A DNA stretch of 64,000 bases, taken from positions 525,757-589,756 of the forward strand of contig JAAOMT010000523.1 in assembly GCA_016748015.1 (NCBI GenBank), read 5' to 3'. Position 1 is the first letter of the stretch, and every line of letters starts with the position of its first letter. The notes under the pieces were generated by a model, which was not told where the DNA came from, did no database searches, and worked only from the letters and a program-made list of their open reading frames with translations. This stretch comes from Geosiphon pyriformis. Taxonomy: Eukaryota; Glomeromycota; Glomeromycetes; Archaeosporales; Geosiphonaceae. Made by a program: the position numbers and the translations under genes. This document shows, one piece after another, positions 24,409 through 35,263 of the stretch.

Positions 24409-25242
24409 TGTTACTTATAGAAAAAAGAAAACAGATATAGAAAAATAATAGACCAATAGGAAAGTAGTAGTTAGCATGTGAGCACATTGTTCAGCAATGT
24501 AGAACAATGTTAGAAATTATGGCACATTGCTCAGCAATGTAGAGCAATATCAAAAAAATACAGCACATTGCTTGAAAAATTATAGCACATCACTTGAGAA
24601 TGTGAGCAATCTCATAGAACCCAAATTATGTATATATAGTGATAGCATTAGAAGTAGAAAGAGCAGAATTCTTCTATTAGAAGACTTCTCAGTTTAGATT
24701 TGATCTAAGCAATCTTCTATTTACAAATATCAATAAATAATTATTCACTATCTTAATCCACTCTTCACTATCAACCCTTCATGTTGATAGTAATTGATAC
24801 TTAACCACACTGGAACAATAGCTCTTGATTATGACTATTGATGGAATACTAACTTGCAATTATTTTTCATTATTTCTTTATCTTCTTTTATTTTCTTTTA
24901 TTTCTTTTGTTATTTCTTTGGGTTTTACTAAATTGATTAAGGATTAAGCACTAAGATACAGACATCATAAGGACTAATAAAAAACCTGTGAAACAAGGGT
25001 AGAACACTCATAGATTTGAGGATAGCTTACCAGGAGGATTACTGGCCACCATACTGAGAAAAAAATTCGACAGAATTGTGATTCCAAGAGGCTACTAAAA
25101 ACCACTATTAAATCTCTGTTCATTATATAAAGAACTCCACAAAAAAACCTTCAGATAAAACAACACCTTCAGATATTACCAACTAAGCACCAAGTTACAG
25201 ATTTGTTATTTGACTTGAGACCCCAAATAATTATCTGTAACA
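24409..25242 (+). repeat. 5' LTR of A-f
   Basis: It runs from TGTTACTTATAG to ATCTGTAACA, 834 bp. The array at about 24480-24600 repeats GCACATTGCTCAGCAATGT, itself a near-palindrome. TATATATAG follows at 24630-24639. The CAATAGC/ACTATTG stem-loop is at 24816-24840, then a pyrimidine tract, TTACCAGG near 25028, and AAGCACCAAG at about 25187-25196. Confidence 0.9.
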
Positions 25243-25304
25243 TTTGGTGCTCCCTGTGAGGTATAATCTTACAAAGAACCAGCACTATCAGCAATTATTC
25301 AAAA
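25243..25304 (+). promoter_or_regulatory. Primer-binding site and short leader of A-f
   Basis: TTTGGTGCTCCCTGTGAG follows the LTR end. TGG at 25245 fits pairing to a tRNA CCA end. AGCACCAA inside the LTR about 50 bases upstream is complementary to TTGGTGCT. The leader to the gag frame is only about 60 bases. Confidence 0.7.
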
Positions 25305-27080
25305 GTGGCAGAATCAGAAATCATAGGAACAAACCATTTAGGATTCACCAAATCCTTATTTCAATAGTACAGTCAACAATTAGGATTGAACAATAATCAT
25401 TTCCCAGTGGAATCAGCCTTCAACTTTTACATCAACAATAAAATCACAGACTGCTTAGAAAGAACAGTTAACATTAAATTCACAAGAAAAAATTTCTATA
25501 CAGAATTATTTCAACATACCAGCTTACCAAGAAACTACAGTTTCACACCAATTATTAAGGAAATCAATCAAACTATTGAAAAGTATACACAACAACAATT
25601 TCCCATCACCTACACAGATAAAGACAAAAGAAGATTGCAAACCCCAGCAGTAACAACAAAACAAATACAATCACCCAATTGGAAGAAAACCAGAGTTGAA
25701 TCACCAACAAATACATTATACTACTATACATCTGGAAGCACCATCAACATCTCATCAACAGGCATGTTCACATTAAATGTGACATTAACCTTTAGACGCT
25801 TCTTATTTCAAAGTAAACAAAAAAAAGTAGAGTTATTGGGACCATATGGTGATTACTTTGAAGAATTTAAATTGTGATCACCAACGCCATCAAGATTCCG
25901 ATCACTACCACCTCAACCAGATTTTGGAAACGTGAGTCCCTAGGAGATAACAGAATCAGAAGAAGAACAAGAAGAATCTGAGGATCAAAAATTTACTTAC
26001 CAGAATCTGATCTCAGGAAACCTGGACATTAAAACCCCAAACTTTCAGACTCAGCAAAATCTAAATTTAGAAAATCTGGAAATTGAAACTCTGAACTTTC
26101 AAACACAGCATGATTAGAATAATCAAAACCCTAACATTAATAATCAATAACACTTATCTCCAGTAATCATGATTAATTCATTCCCAGCTCCACCAATCAG
26201 CGAACAGTAACAACAGCCACCCCAATCACCCCAACAACAACAACAGCAGCTGCTTCAACAGCCACAACCACAACAACTTCAACAACCAAATGTGGATCCA
26301 ATGGTCTATGTTCCAATAGCAAAACTTGAGAAGTTCACTGGCAAAGAAGATAATGTCTAGATCTGGCTCAATGACATTGAAAAAGCCATCACAATCAATG
26401 GATGGAATGATGCAAAAGCACTTCAAGCCATCCCCTATTTTTTACAGAATACTGCCAACTTGTGATATCAAAGTTTAGTTGCCAAACCTCAAACATTCTA
26501 GGAATTTAAAGTTGCATTCCTGGGATATTTCAGTAATAATAACAGTATTAATTACTTAGCCAACACTTTTACCACCATCAAACAAGGAAAAAATGAAGCA
26601 GTCACTACTTACTTAGGATGCTTTCACAGAAATCTGTGCCAAATCCAGACCATACAGACTGACTATTTTACAGCGCCACAAATCTTAAACCAATTTATCA
26701 GAGACCTGTGCAGTAGCATCCTCCAATACATATGTCCAATACATCCAGCAGACCTTCAAGCTGCAGTTACTAATACCAGAGATTTTGAGACAGCTGAACT
26801 CAAAGCTAATCATGCCCAAGCCGTAAATCTAGTGATGAATAGATCATCTGAATTGAATTCCAAATTGAAACAACTCAGTAATTCCATTAACCAGAAACTT
26901 GAAAGGTACTTAGCTAACAATCATGCAATTTATCAGCCATCCCAACAATGCAATAATTTAGAAATCACCAATCGCCCACAAAATCAGTCATGTCTATTAT
27001 CATCGTCCAATCAGCTGTGACAGCAAAAGATGCGTATCTACCACTACTGTGGTAAACAAGGACATTTAAGGATTAATTGT
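25305..27080 (+). pseudogene. A-f gag
   Basis: The frame opens at GTG 25305 (AAAGTGGCAGAA); no ATG precedes it in frame. The N-terminal domain (SLFQ, stop, YSQQLG to about 25620) aligns by pattern with B and D gags. A Pro/Gln-rich middle includes a Gln run near 26235-26280. The capsid-like core at about 26310-26820 contains LEKFTGKEDNV and NGWNDAKALQAIPYFLQ. The knuckle at 27036-27080 reads YHYCGKQGHLRINC, so its first Cys is Tyr (TGC to TAC). Stops are at Gln and Trp positions. Confidence 0.82.
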
Positions 27081-28010
27081 AGATTAAAGATAGATAACCA
27101 ATGATCAGAAAATCAATATCAAAATCCCAATCATCAGTTTTCAACTCTGAATTACCAATTCAATCCAGCACCATATCAACTGACTTATCTGTTAATGACA
27201 CAACAGCCAATATATCAACCACCAGTTTATCAACCACAGCCACCAATAATATATCAACCACTGCAGCCACAAATAATTTATCAGACACCAGCAGTTCAAA
27301 CACCACCATCAAACCCAGCTCAAATGACATCAGAAAACTCTAAATTAAGAGTCACCCAAAACTGGAGATCAATGATAGTTGTTTACCAACCAATTTTCAG
27401 TTCATTTAACCAGCCATCTGGATCACAACAGTGGAGTTCAAGAACTGGGTATACTCAAAACCTGAGTTCCCAAAACTATTTAAGTTTTCTGGTTATCACA
27501 GAAAACACCCTATTCAATAATCCGAAACCCAACCAAAAACAATCACTCACCAACAACATACCTCTAGCCACTATCACTAATAACAAATCATTAGCAGCAA
27601 TCTTTCCATTCAAACTCGAGAAAACCACACCAGTCTCATTATTCAGTAAAGTCATTCTTGATACCAAACCAATCACTGCCATGTATACTGACACAAAAAT
27701 TGATGGCTACACCATCAAACTGATCCTAGATAGTAGATCAGCTGGCAGTATTATCACCAGACAACTCATGGACCAATTAGATTGCCAAGTCGATCAAACT
27801 GCCAGTACATAAATAATTACTGCTGATAGAGCAACCAAAACTCCAATCGACAAGATTGATAACCTCCCTATAGAGGTCAATGACATCATGATATCAATCA
27901 AAGCATTAGTGATGGAGACTACCCAGTATCAATCACTTGTTGATAATGACTGGCTGTCCAAAGCCAATGCAACACTCGATTAGAACACCCAAGAGCTCCA
28001 AATTAGTCAA
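27081..28010 (+). pseudogene. A-f Gln/Pro linker and retropepsin
   Basis: After the knuckle comes a low-complexity QQPIYQPPVYQPQPP linker, then an aspartic protease at about 27660-27950. It contains ITAMYTDTKIDGYTIK, the flap-side LILDSRSAGSIIT and LVDNDWLSKANATLD. The catalytic triplet DSG is DSR here (GGA to AGA, about 27736). The protease would cleave the polyprotein. It is in the same frame as gag, so no frameshift is needed. Confidence 0.78.
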
Positions 28011-29270
28011 AATGGCTAACATTTATGTGTACTAGCCATGTGTAACCATTTCAAAACCATCACCATGCCATCAGCCCCACTTATCAAATTTGAAGGAAAA
28101 GAGAAGAAACCTACCTGGGAAGCATACCAAGTTTTCTGGGCTAACACAGAACACAACAAGCTGCTGCCAGTATCTTTGTGGGATGAAAACAGAAAAAAAA
28201 AGCAGAGAAAAAAACTTACCTGGAGAGCAGACCAAGTCTGGGAAACCAACCTTGATTCAAAAGAACTGACAACTTGGGAATGGGATGAGAGAAAAAAAGA
28301 GAAGAGAAAAGTGAAGAAAGAAGAGCCACTACCAGCTATCATTGACAACACTTACTCATATACACCACCACAATGATCAAGCTATTGTCAACCAAAGCTA
28401 ATATGCATCAATTGTGACAAGGAATTGTCGTCAATGGGTGCATGCTGTGGTAACAATAAAGAATACCAAATGGTGACCAAATTCTATTGTCGCGCATGCA
28501 TCATAGAATGCTTTAGATGACCAAAAAGGCAAGAAAAATGGGACAACAAACTCTGTCTAGCTTGTGTGGAAACCTTACTCGATGAATAAATATGGAACAA
28601 CATTCCTGGTCGAGAAGAAACGTGTGATGCTTCGTGCCAGTACACAATTCTCATCAGTGACTGGGTCAAGAAAAAAACACCAATAGAAGCTGCCTAAAGA
28701 AGAGCCATACAGCAATTAGACAGTTGTTCACATGACAATGATGAGATATAGAAAATAGTAATGGCCAAAATAGAAGGAGCATTATCTAAAGAAATCAGAA
28801 AAATAAAAAACAACCCACCAAAACCCATAGAACTTGACTGGAACCCAGAACCAGTCATAAATCTTCTGAACCCAGAACAATTTCATGAATACTACCAGGA
28901 GTTAGCACTCACTAGAAAAGAGCAGGAGCAATGCTTAGAACAATTGAATACTTGACTATGCCAACACTGCCTAATTTCCTGTGACTTTCAATATTGTAAT
29001 AAGTGTGACCTCATTTACAATTCACCACCACACATGATCTACACAATTTCAGAGGAAGATGAACCAATGAGCAACTGTGCATCAGAATCGGAATTAACTT
29101 TCAATTCTGATTCAAACTCCAACAACAATGATGACAAAAACAACAGTTCCAGCTTTGCTCAATATAGCAATAAAAATAACAATGATTCGGACTCCAATTT
29201 AAACTCCGAAATATACATTGTGCTTCTTAATTTCTCCAAGAAACAGAAACTTAAATAGTTCAGTGATAAT
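28011..29270 (+). pseudogene. A-f Cys-rich (zinc-like) module, second Cys cluster and acidic linker
   Basis: After a charged linker (28038-28376), the frame reads CINCDKELSSMGACC, then FYCRACI, CLACVETLLDE and CDASC (about 28398-28650), a CxxC-based pattern. A helical spacer follows (28761-28955, KIKNNPPKPIELDWNPEP). A short cluster at about 28957-29010 reads LCQHCLISCDFQYCNKCD. The linker is rich in Asp, Asn and Ser. The same arrangement is present in B2 and E-r. Zinc binding is inferred from Cys spacing only. I know of no named family for it. Confidence 0.7.
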
Positions 29271-29695
29271 GGTAAAGGTATTATGTCAGAACATGCACAT
29301 AATACTGATGCAGGGTTTGATTTGAAATATCCAGAGAAAGATCTCATCAAATTGGAACCACATTTGTGCATTTGCATTAATCTGAAAATAGCACTGGAAA
29401 TTCCAGCAACAACAATAGTTCAACTAGCATCCAGAAGTAGTTTAGCAAAAAAAGAGATAAACATCAGAGGAGGAATAATTAATGCAGAATATGTAGAAAA
29501 TATCATTGCTATGTTACAAAATGATTCAGAAAAAGCATATACTATAGATCCAAACAAAAAGATAGCACAGGCAATATTCCTATCTCTGGTGAAAATAGCT
29601 CAATTAGTGTCAGTGGGAAACAGAAAAGAATTAGGGATTACTGCTAAAGGGATACAGAGATTCAGATCAATGGGTAAAATAGATATACCAGTTAA
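29271..29695 (+). pseudogene. A-f dUTPase domain
   Basis: The trimeric dUTPase motifs are in order: DAGFDL (29307-29324), ASRSSLA, GGIINAEY, KKIAQAIF and a final KGIQRFRSMG in place of RGIQGFGSTG. dUTPase hydrolyses dUTP to dUMP and would limit uracil in the new cDNA. The catalytic Asp of motif 3 is Asn here (GAT to AAT), so this copy is inactive. The domain sits between protease and RT within the polyprotein frame. Confidence 0.85.
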
Positions 29696-30020
29696 TATGG
29701 CAGAAGAAAAGGTTATTGACAAAGGAGAAATTATTTCAATCTGTCAAACAATTTCTATTCCACCATATGACCAGTATAGGTTAACCATAAAAAGAGAAGT
29801 AAAGAATCAAGCTCAACTGTTTGAAGCAAAAGCTACCATTTGCAAATTAGAAGAGACTGGACTTATTAATCTCTATATATCAGCCAAAAGCCCGAAAAAC
29901 ATCAAAATTCTCATTTACAACACAATAGGAAGTATTATTAAAATACCAAAAGGAACTATTATTGGATATTTAACCACTGAAGTTGAGGATCAACCACTAA
30001 ACCATATTCCGGATTTTCCA
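29696..30020 (+). pseudogene. A-f post-dUTPase beta domain
   Basis: About 105 residues follow the dUTPase, with alternating hydrophobic strands: PPYDQYRLTIKREVK, LFEAKATICKLEETGLINL and IYNTIGSIIKIPKGTIIGYL. The pattern recurs in B2, C-r, A-r3 and E-r. The end (strand, N, strand, IPKGTIIGYL) resembles the dUTPase stretch around motif 4 (EKIAQAI), so it may be a degenerate dUTPase-like duplicate. No active-site motif is visible. Confidence 0.6.
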
Positions 30021-31060
30021 CAACTTTGTGAATATGTAGACATCATATTACAAACTATATACAGACAAAATGAATGTTATCTGCTCCAACCAGAACAATT
30101 GGAACAGATAAACATAGGAAATCTAGACTCACTTCAACAAATACAACTAAAGATGCTACTCAGCAATTTCAATGACATCTTTGCTAGTGAAAATGAATTT
30201 AGCCACACCAACATCATTCAGCATTAGATTAAGACTGGAAATGCAATGCCAATTAAACAAAAAGCATACAGAATACCACCAGCTAGCTACAAGATTATTC
30301 ATCAAGAAATTAACTGAATGCTTGACAATAGGCTAATTCAACTATCAATGAGCCCATGGTCATCACCAGTAGTACTAGTCCAGAAGAAAAATGTAAAAAT
30401 CCATTTCTGTGTGAATTATTGAAAACTAAATGGAGTGACTAAAAGTGATAGCTATCCAACTCTAAAAATCTAAGAACTATTCAACACTTTTGGAGGAAAT
30501 AAATGGTTCTTGATACTAGATTTAGATAGTGGTTACTGGCAAGTAGCCATGGATTCAGCCAACAAAAAAAAAACAGCATTCACCACAAGAGAAGAAAATT
30601 TTGAGTTTGAAATCATGCCATTTGGCTTGATAAATGCTCTAGCAACATTCCAACAGCTCATGAAAATTGTCTATACTGGATTACTATGGAAATCAGTAGT
30701 TATATACTTGGATGACACCAATGTGTTTTCAAAAACATTTGATGATCATTTGCATTATCTCCAACAAATGTTTGAAGGATTAAGAAGAGCTGGACTAAAA
30801 CTAAATGTGACCAAATGTTTCTTTGGAAAAACTGAACTCAAGTTTTTGGGACATGTGGTGAGCAAAGATAGAATCAAAACAAATCCAGACAAGATTAAAA
30901 TTGTCAAGAACTTTTTAGTATTAAATAATCTTACAGAATTGAGAGCATTTTTGGAATTTGCCAGATACTACTGCTGCTTTATAAAAAACTTTTCCAAAAT
31001 AGCTCAACTACTACACCAACTCCAAACAAAGAATGTAAAGTATAAATGGACAGGAACTCA
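30021..31060 (+). pseudogene. A-f reverse transcriptase
   Basis: A helical linker (QLEQINIGNLDSLQQIQLKM) leads into the Ty3/Gypsy RT: KQKAYRIPPASYK near 30257, SPWSSPVVLVQKK near 30350, LDLDSGYWQVAMD at 30513-30551, the palm motif YLDD at 30705-30716 (intact), and the thumb with FLGHVVSKDRIKTNPDK near 30845-30895. Stops fall at Trp, Arg and Gln codons. It would copy the element RNA to cDNA. The catalytic Asp pair is preserved although the frame is broken. Confidence 0.88.
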
Positions 31061-31490
31061 ACAAGAAGCTTTTGACATATTAAGAAGAAAGCTTATTCAA
31101 GCTTCAGTATTATGTATCCAGACCACGGCAAACCATTCATAATTACCACTGATGCATCAAACCAAGCATTGGGAGCAGTACTCTCACAGAAAAGACCCGA
31201 TGGAAGAGAGCATCCAGTAGCTTATGCCAGTAGAAGTTTAAGTCCAGCTGAGAAGAACTATGGAACTCCAGCACTAGAACACTTAGCTATCTATTGGGCT
31301 GTCATCAAATAAAAGAAATACTTGAGCCAAAAGTTTGAAGTGTATACTGATCACAAAGGATTGATTTCAATTCAGAAATAAGAATTTGTAGACAATTGCC
31401 ATGCCAGATAGAAAATAGAACTTTCACCATTCAATTATACAGTACATTATAAAAAAAGAAAAAACAATAGAAATGCTGATAGATTGTCAT
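31061..31490 (+). pseudogene. A-f RNase H
   Basis: One base is missing at about 31109 relative to A-r3, shifting the frame from the RT. The domain then reads [43 protein letters not shown] and YTDHKGL, with NNRNADRLS at its end. The acidic residues of TDAS, LEHL, YTDH and NADR are all visible. It would degrade the RNA strand of the hybrid. Confidence 0.85.
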
Positions 31491-32900
31491 GAATAAGACA
31501 AATTTAAAAACATTTCAACCCAAAAATATAACAAAAGATGAACACACAAAAATACCAACAATTTCAGCATTATATAAATACTCAATTGTTCAAAGAGAAA
31601 TTATCTCAAAAAGAACAAAGCAACATAAAACAACAATCAAAATATTTTATCAATCATCAAAATATACTTTACTAGAAAAACAGAAGAAATCCAGATCAAC
31701 TAACTAGAGTAATCACAGAATCAGAGAAAGAAACAATATTATTCAACATGCACTCAGACCCAACAGCAGAACATTTTTATAAAGAAGCAACTATGGAAAG
31801 AACCAGAAAAAGATATTATTGGCCATCAATGTATCCAAACATCATCCAATATGTTCAAAATTGTGATGCTTGTCAGAGAAGAGGAGGAACAAAACCCAGT
31901 AAACCATTAAGACCAATCAAAGTGGGACAACTATTTGATCGAATTGGAATTGATCTAGTCAGACCATTAACAATTATCAGCAGAGACAACAGATATATTG
32001 CAGTAGCCATGGACTATCTTACTAAATAGCCAGAAGCAAAAACCATTCAAAGAGCAGATGCAGAACCTGTTGCTGAATTTGTTCATCAAGATTTGATCTG
32101 TCGACATGGATGTCCAAAAAAACTATTATCAGATCAAAAAACTCACTTTGTAAATAGAACATTGACAAAATTAAGTCAAAGATTTGGGATAAAAAGACTA
32201 TTATTATTACCATACCATCTACAAACAAATGTATTAATTGAAAAATTTAACAGAATATTGTGTGAAGCAATCGCCAAGATCAGTTAAAAAAACCAGGACA
32301 AATGAGATTTGGTTATACTATCAGTATTATTTGCTTATTGGACAATGAAGCAAGACACTATACAAGCAATACTATTTGAATTAATATACAATAAAACAGC
32401 AATATTACCAGTTAAGATAGAAATACAAATATATCTAACAGAACCAATAACAGAAGATAATTTCCAAGAAACATTGTTGAGAAGAACATATGACTTAATA
32501 GAAACACTAGAAAACAGACAATGAAAAGCAGCTGATAACATTTAAAAGTCACAAGAAAAGCAAAAAAAATGACATGATAACCAACTACCAAATAAACCAG
32601 TTGAATTCAAGATTGGAGACAAAGTACTATTATATTGTACCAAAGCAGAAAAACAATGGAGTGAAAAATTTGATCCCAAATGGGATGAACCATTTTACAT
32701 AGAAAAAATTTTTGGAAATAAAACTTATAAATTAAGATGGAACAACAAAATCTTAACCAAAGCAGCACATGATGATTAACTGAAACCATATCACCAGATA
32801 GCATTATCATCTACCAATAACATTTCACAACTGGGAGTACAAAGAATAATAGTTCAACCAGATAAGATTCCACAAGATTTGGAATCAATAATAGTTATTG
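31491..32900 (+). pseudogene. A-f integrase
   Basis: A spacer leads to the zinc region with SDPTAEHF, YYWPSMY and CDACQRR (about 31750-31880). The DDE core has GIDLV (near 31951), LLSDQKTHFVN (near 32125) and LIEKFNRILCEAIAK (near 32235-32280). The C-terminal module at about 32590-32780 contains WSEKFDPKWDEPFYI and TYKLR, a GPY/F-like pattern; no chromodomain is seen. Stops replace Trp and Gln codons. It would insert the cDNA; the 4-bp flanking duplications fit its product. Confidence 0.87.
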
Positions 32901-33608
32901 AACCAAACATGTCAAATTAAACAACCAAAAGAGTATATAAAGACACAGTACACATGACAAAATCAACCAAGAAAATGAAAATACCAGATTATATTCACAC
33001 TTTAGCTCAACAATTGTTCCAAGCCTTAAGTAAACAACAGTTAGATATAGAAATTGTTATTAACAACCAAATAATTTGCTATTGAAACATCCAAAAAAAA
33101 ATAAAAAATACACCATACTAGCAACCACCAAAGAACAATAAAAACTGGACAGATAACTTAATAGAAAAAGTAAAGAACACTTTTGAGAAAATACCTGTTA
33201 TGGTATCAACAGAAAAGCTTACAAAAGAAAATTGGAAGCAATGAACAGAACGACTTCCAATATCATATTGCTACTACCAGTTAGGTCAAAAATTAAATAT
33301 TCAGGAGTTGTATATTAACAAATCCAAGAAAATATTTAACCAAAACATAATACAACAAATTAAAAAATTTATTGGAAAAAAACCGAATTCAACACTATAT
33401 GTTAGAACAATATACTGACTATACAACATATTTCAAGACTATTCAGAAATACTGTTACACTCTGACATGGAAACCATAATCATTAATCAATAAGGAAGAA
33501 TGAACAATACACAAGTAGAAGACATAAAAAACAGAGTCAAACAAACAATACTTGAAAAAGAAGTATTAGAATTAATTCAAAACGAAAATTTTGATGGAGC
33601 TCAATATT
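32901..33608 (+). pseudogene. A-f post-integrase domain (conserved, unknown function)
   Basis: The frame continues from integrase without change: EPNMSN, stop (Gln), TTKRVYKDT. Part 1 reads YIHTLAQQLFQALSKQQ, then IEIVINNQIICY. Part 2 reads ISYCYYQLGQKLNIQEL, IKKFIGKKPNS and VRTIY, stop, LYNIFQDY, and ends FDGAQY just before the polypurine tract. Both parts recur in B2, C-r, A-r0, A-r2 and A-r3. It is helical in character, without signal peptide, membrane segment or Cys cluster, so not an envelope protein. In A it is a polyprotein extension rather than a separate gene. Confidence 0.72.
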
Positions 33609-33624
33609 AAAAAAAAGAAAATAA
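33609..33624 (+). promoter_or_regulatory. Polypurine tract of A-f
   Basis: AAAAAAAAGAAAATAA lies directly before the 3' LTR, the expected plus-strand priming site. Family C has AAAAAAAGAGGGATAA at the same place. Confidence 0.8.
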
Positions 33625-34477
33625 TATTATTCATAGAAAAAAGAAAACAGATATAGAAAAATAGTAAACCAATAGAAGAGTAGTAGTTAGCACATGAGCA
33701 CATTGCTTAGCAATATAAAGCAATGTTAGAAATCACAGCACATTGCTCAGCAATATAGAGCAATGTTAAGAAAATATGACATATTGCTTAGCAATATGAG
33801 CATTGCTTAAGAAATTATAGCACATTGCTCAAGAATGTGAACAATCTTGTAGAACCCAAATTATGTATATATAGCAATAGCATTAGAAGTAAAAAGAGCA
33901 GAATCCTTCTATTAGAAAACTTTTCAGTTTAGATTTGATCTAAGCAACCTTCCATTCACAAATATTAATAAATAATTATTCACTATCTCAATTCACTCTT
34001 CACTATCAATCTTTCATGTTGATAGTAATTGATACTTAACTATACTGGAACAATAGCTCTTGATTATGACTATTGACGGAATACTAACTTGCAATTGCTT
34101 TTCATTATTTCATTATTTTCTTTTATTTTCTTTTATTTCTTTTGTTATTTCTTTGGGTTTTATTAAATTGATTAAGAATTAAGCACTAAGATACAGACGT
34201 CATAGAGACTGGTAAAAATCTTGTGAAATAAGAGTAGAACACTTATAAATTTGAAGATAGCTTACCAGGAGAATTACTGGCCACTATACTGAGAAAGAAA
34301 TTCGATAGAATTGTGATTCCAAGAGGCTACTGAAAACTACTATTAAATCTCTGTTCATTATACAAAAAACTTCACAACAAAATCTTCAGATAAAACAACA
34401 TCTTCAGATATTACCAACTAATCACCAAGTTATGGATTTGTTATTTGACTTAAGACCCTAAATAATCATCTGTAATA
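33625..34477 (+). repeat. 3' LTR of A-f
   Basis: It runs from TATTATTCATAG to CTGTAATA; both termini carry a G/C to A/T change relative to the 5' LTR. At 853 bp it is 19 bases longer than its partner, the difference lying in the GCACATTGCTC array (about 33700-33830). The two LTRs differ by many substitutions, so the insertion is not recent. Confidence 0.88.
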
Positions 34478-35263
34478 CCATCCAATTATACTTGGTGTTC
34501 TTTGTTTGGAGCTGATGTAATAATTGAACTATTTTAGAAAAGTTTTTGATAAAACAGCAGTAGTATTCCACAAATTCCAAGAATGCTCATAATTCAGTCA
34601 AGTTGGTAGATACTGGAAAGTTTTTGATTATCTCAATTTTGTCTGGATCTGTTTTGATTCCATCTTTGCTTACTATATGTCTCAAAAATTTTAATTCTGT
34701 TTTTCTAAAGAAGCATTTGTTGGCATTTAACTTTAGTCTTGCTCTTTTTAGTTTTTCAAATACTTATTGGAGATAATGCAAATGCTCATCAAATATCTTA
34801 AAGAACATATTAATGTCATCCAGATATACAACTACTGATTTCCATAGCAGTCCAGTATAGACAATTTTTATGAGTCATTGAAATGTGGTAGAAGCATTTA
34901 TCAAGCCAAATGGCATAACCTTGAATTTGAAATTCTCTTCTCATATTGTAAAAGCTGTTTTCTCTTTATCTTCTAGTTTTATGGCTACTTGTCAATAATC
35001 ACTGTCTAAGTCTAAAGTCAAAAACAATTTTTTTTCTCCAAAAGCATTGAAAAGTTTTTGGATCTTTGGAGTTGGGTAGCTATCTCCCTTAGTTACTTCA
35101 TTAAGTTTCTGGTAATCCACACAAAAATGGATTTTTCTATTCTTCTTATGAACTAGTACCACTAATAATGACTATAAGCTCATTGATAGTTGAATTAATC
35201 CATTATTCAACATCCAATTGATTTTTTGATAAATAATCTTATGGCTGGCTAGTAGTACTTGGT
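34478..35263 (-). pseudogene. A-r2 reverse transcriptase (right half of the interrupted element)
   Basis: The minus strand from 35250 down has the RT entry (SYKIIYQKINWML near 35200), VHKKNRKIHFCVDYQKLNEV, LDLDSDY, and VVVYLDDINMF near 34835-34800 with YLDD intact. The thumb region leads into YNW at 34482, which continues at 24408 beyond A-f. It is among the less damaged RT copies here. It is cut on the right by LTR C at 35264. Confidence 0.8.

Larger units (their letters stand above)
24409..34477 (+). mobile_element. Complete Ty3/Gypsy-like element A-f, nested in A-r2
   Basis: The element is 10069 bp: LTR 24409-25242, primer-binding site, internal region, polypurine tract, LTR 33625-34477. 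Target duplications are gcat (24405-24408) and ccat (34478-34481), one mismatch. The gag-pol frame runs from GTG 25305 to about 31109 in a single phase and, after one lost base, on to 33610, so the intact form would have been one polyprotein of about 2770 codons with no programmed frameshift. Many transition-type stops make it inactive. The RT-before-integrase order places it in the Ty3/Gypsy group. Confidence 0.88.

Noticed and set aside
25187-25260. Firm claim of Tf1-type self-priming
   Set aside because: The complement of the primer site is near the LTR 3' end, several hundred bases after the TATA-like box, not at the predicted transcript 5' end.
28016-28351. Antisense ORF of 111 codons with Ser/Phe-rich hydrophobic stretches
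   Set aside because: It is the shadow of the Lys/Glu-rich linker between protease and Cys module on the plus strand.
29271-29695. Host or phage dUTPase gene
   Set aside because: It is within the gag-pol frame between protease and RT in three families, so it is part of the retroelement.
32901-33608. Envelope gene that would make the element an endogenous retrovirus
   Set aside because: No signal peptide, hydrophobic fusion or membrane segment, or paired-Cys pattern; in A-f the domain is in frame with integrase.
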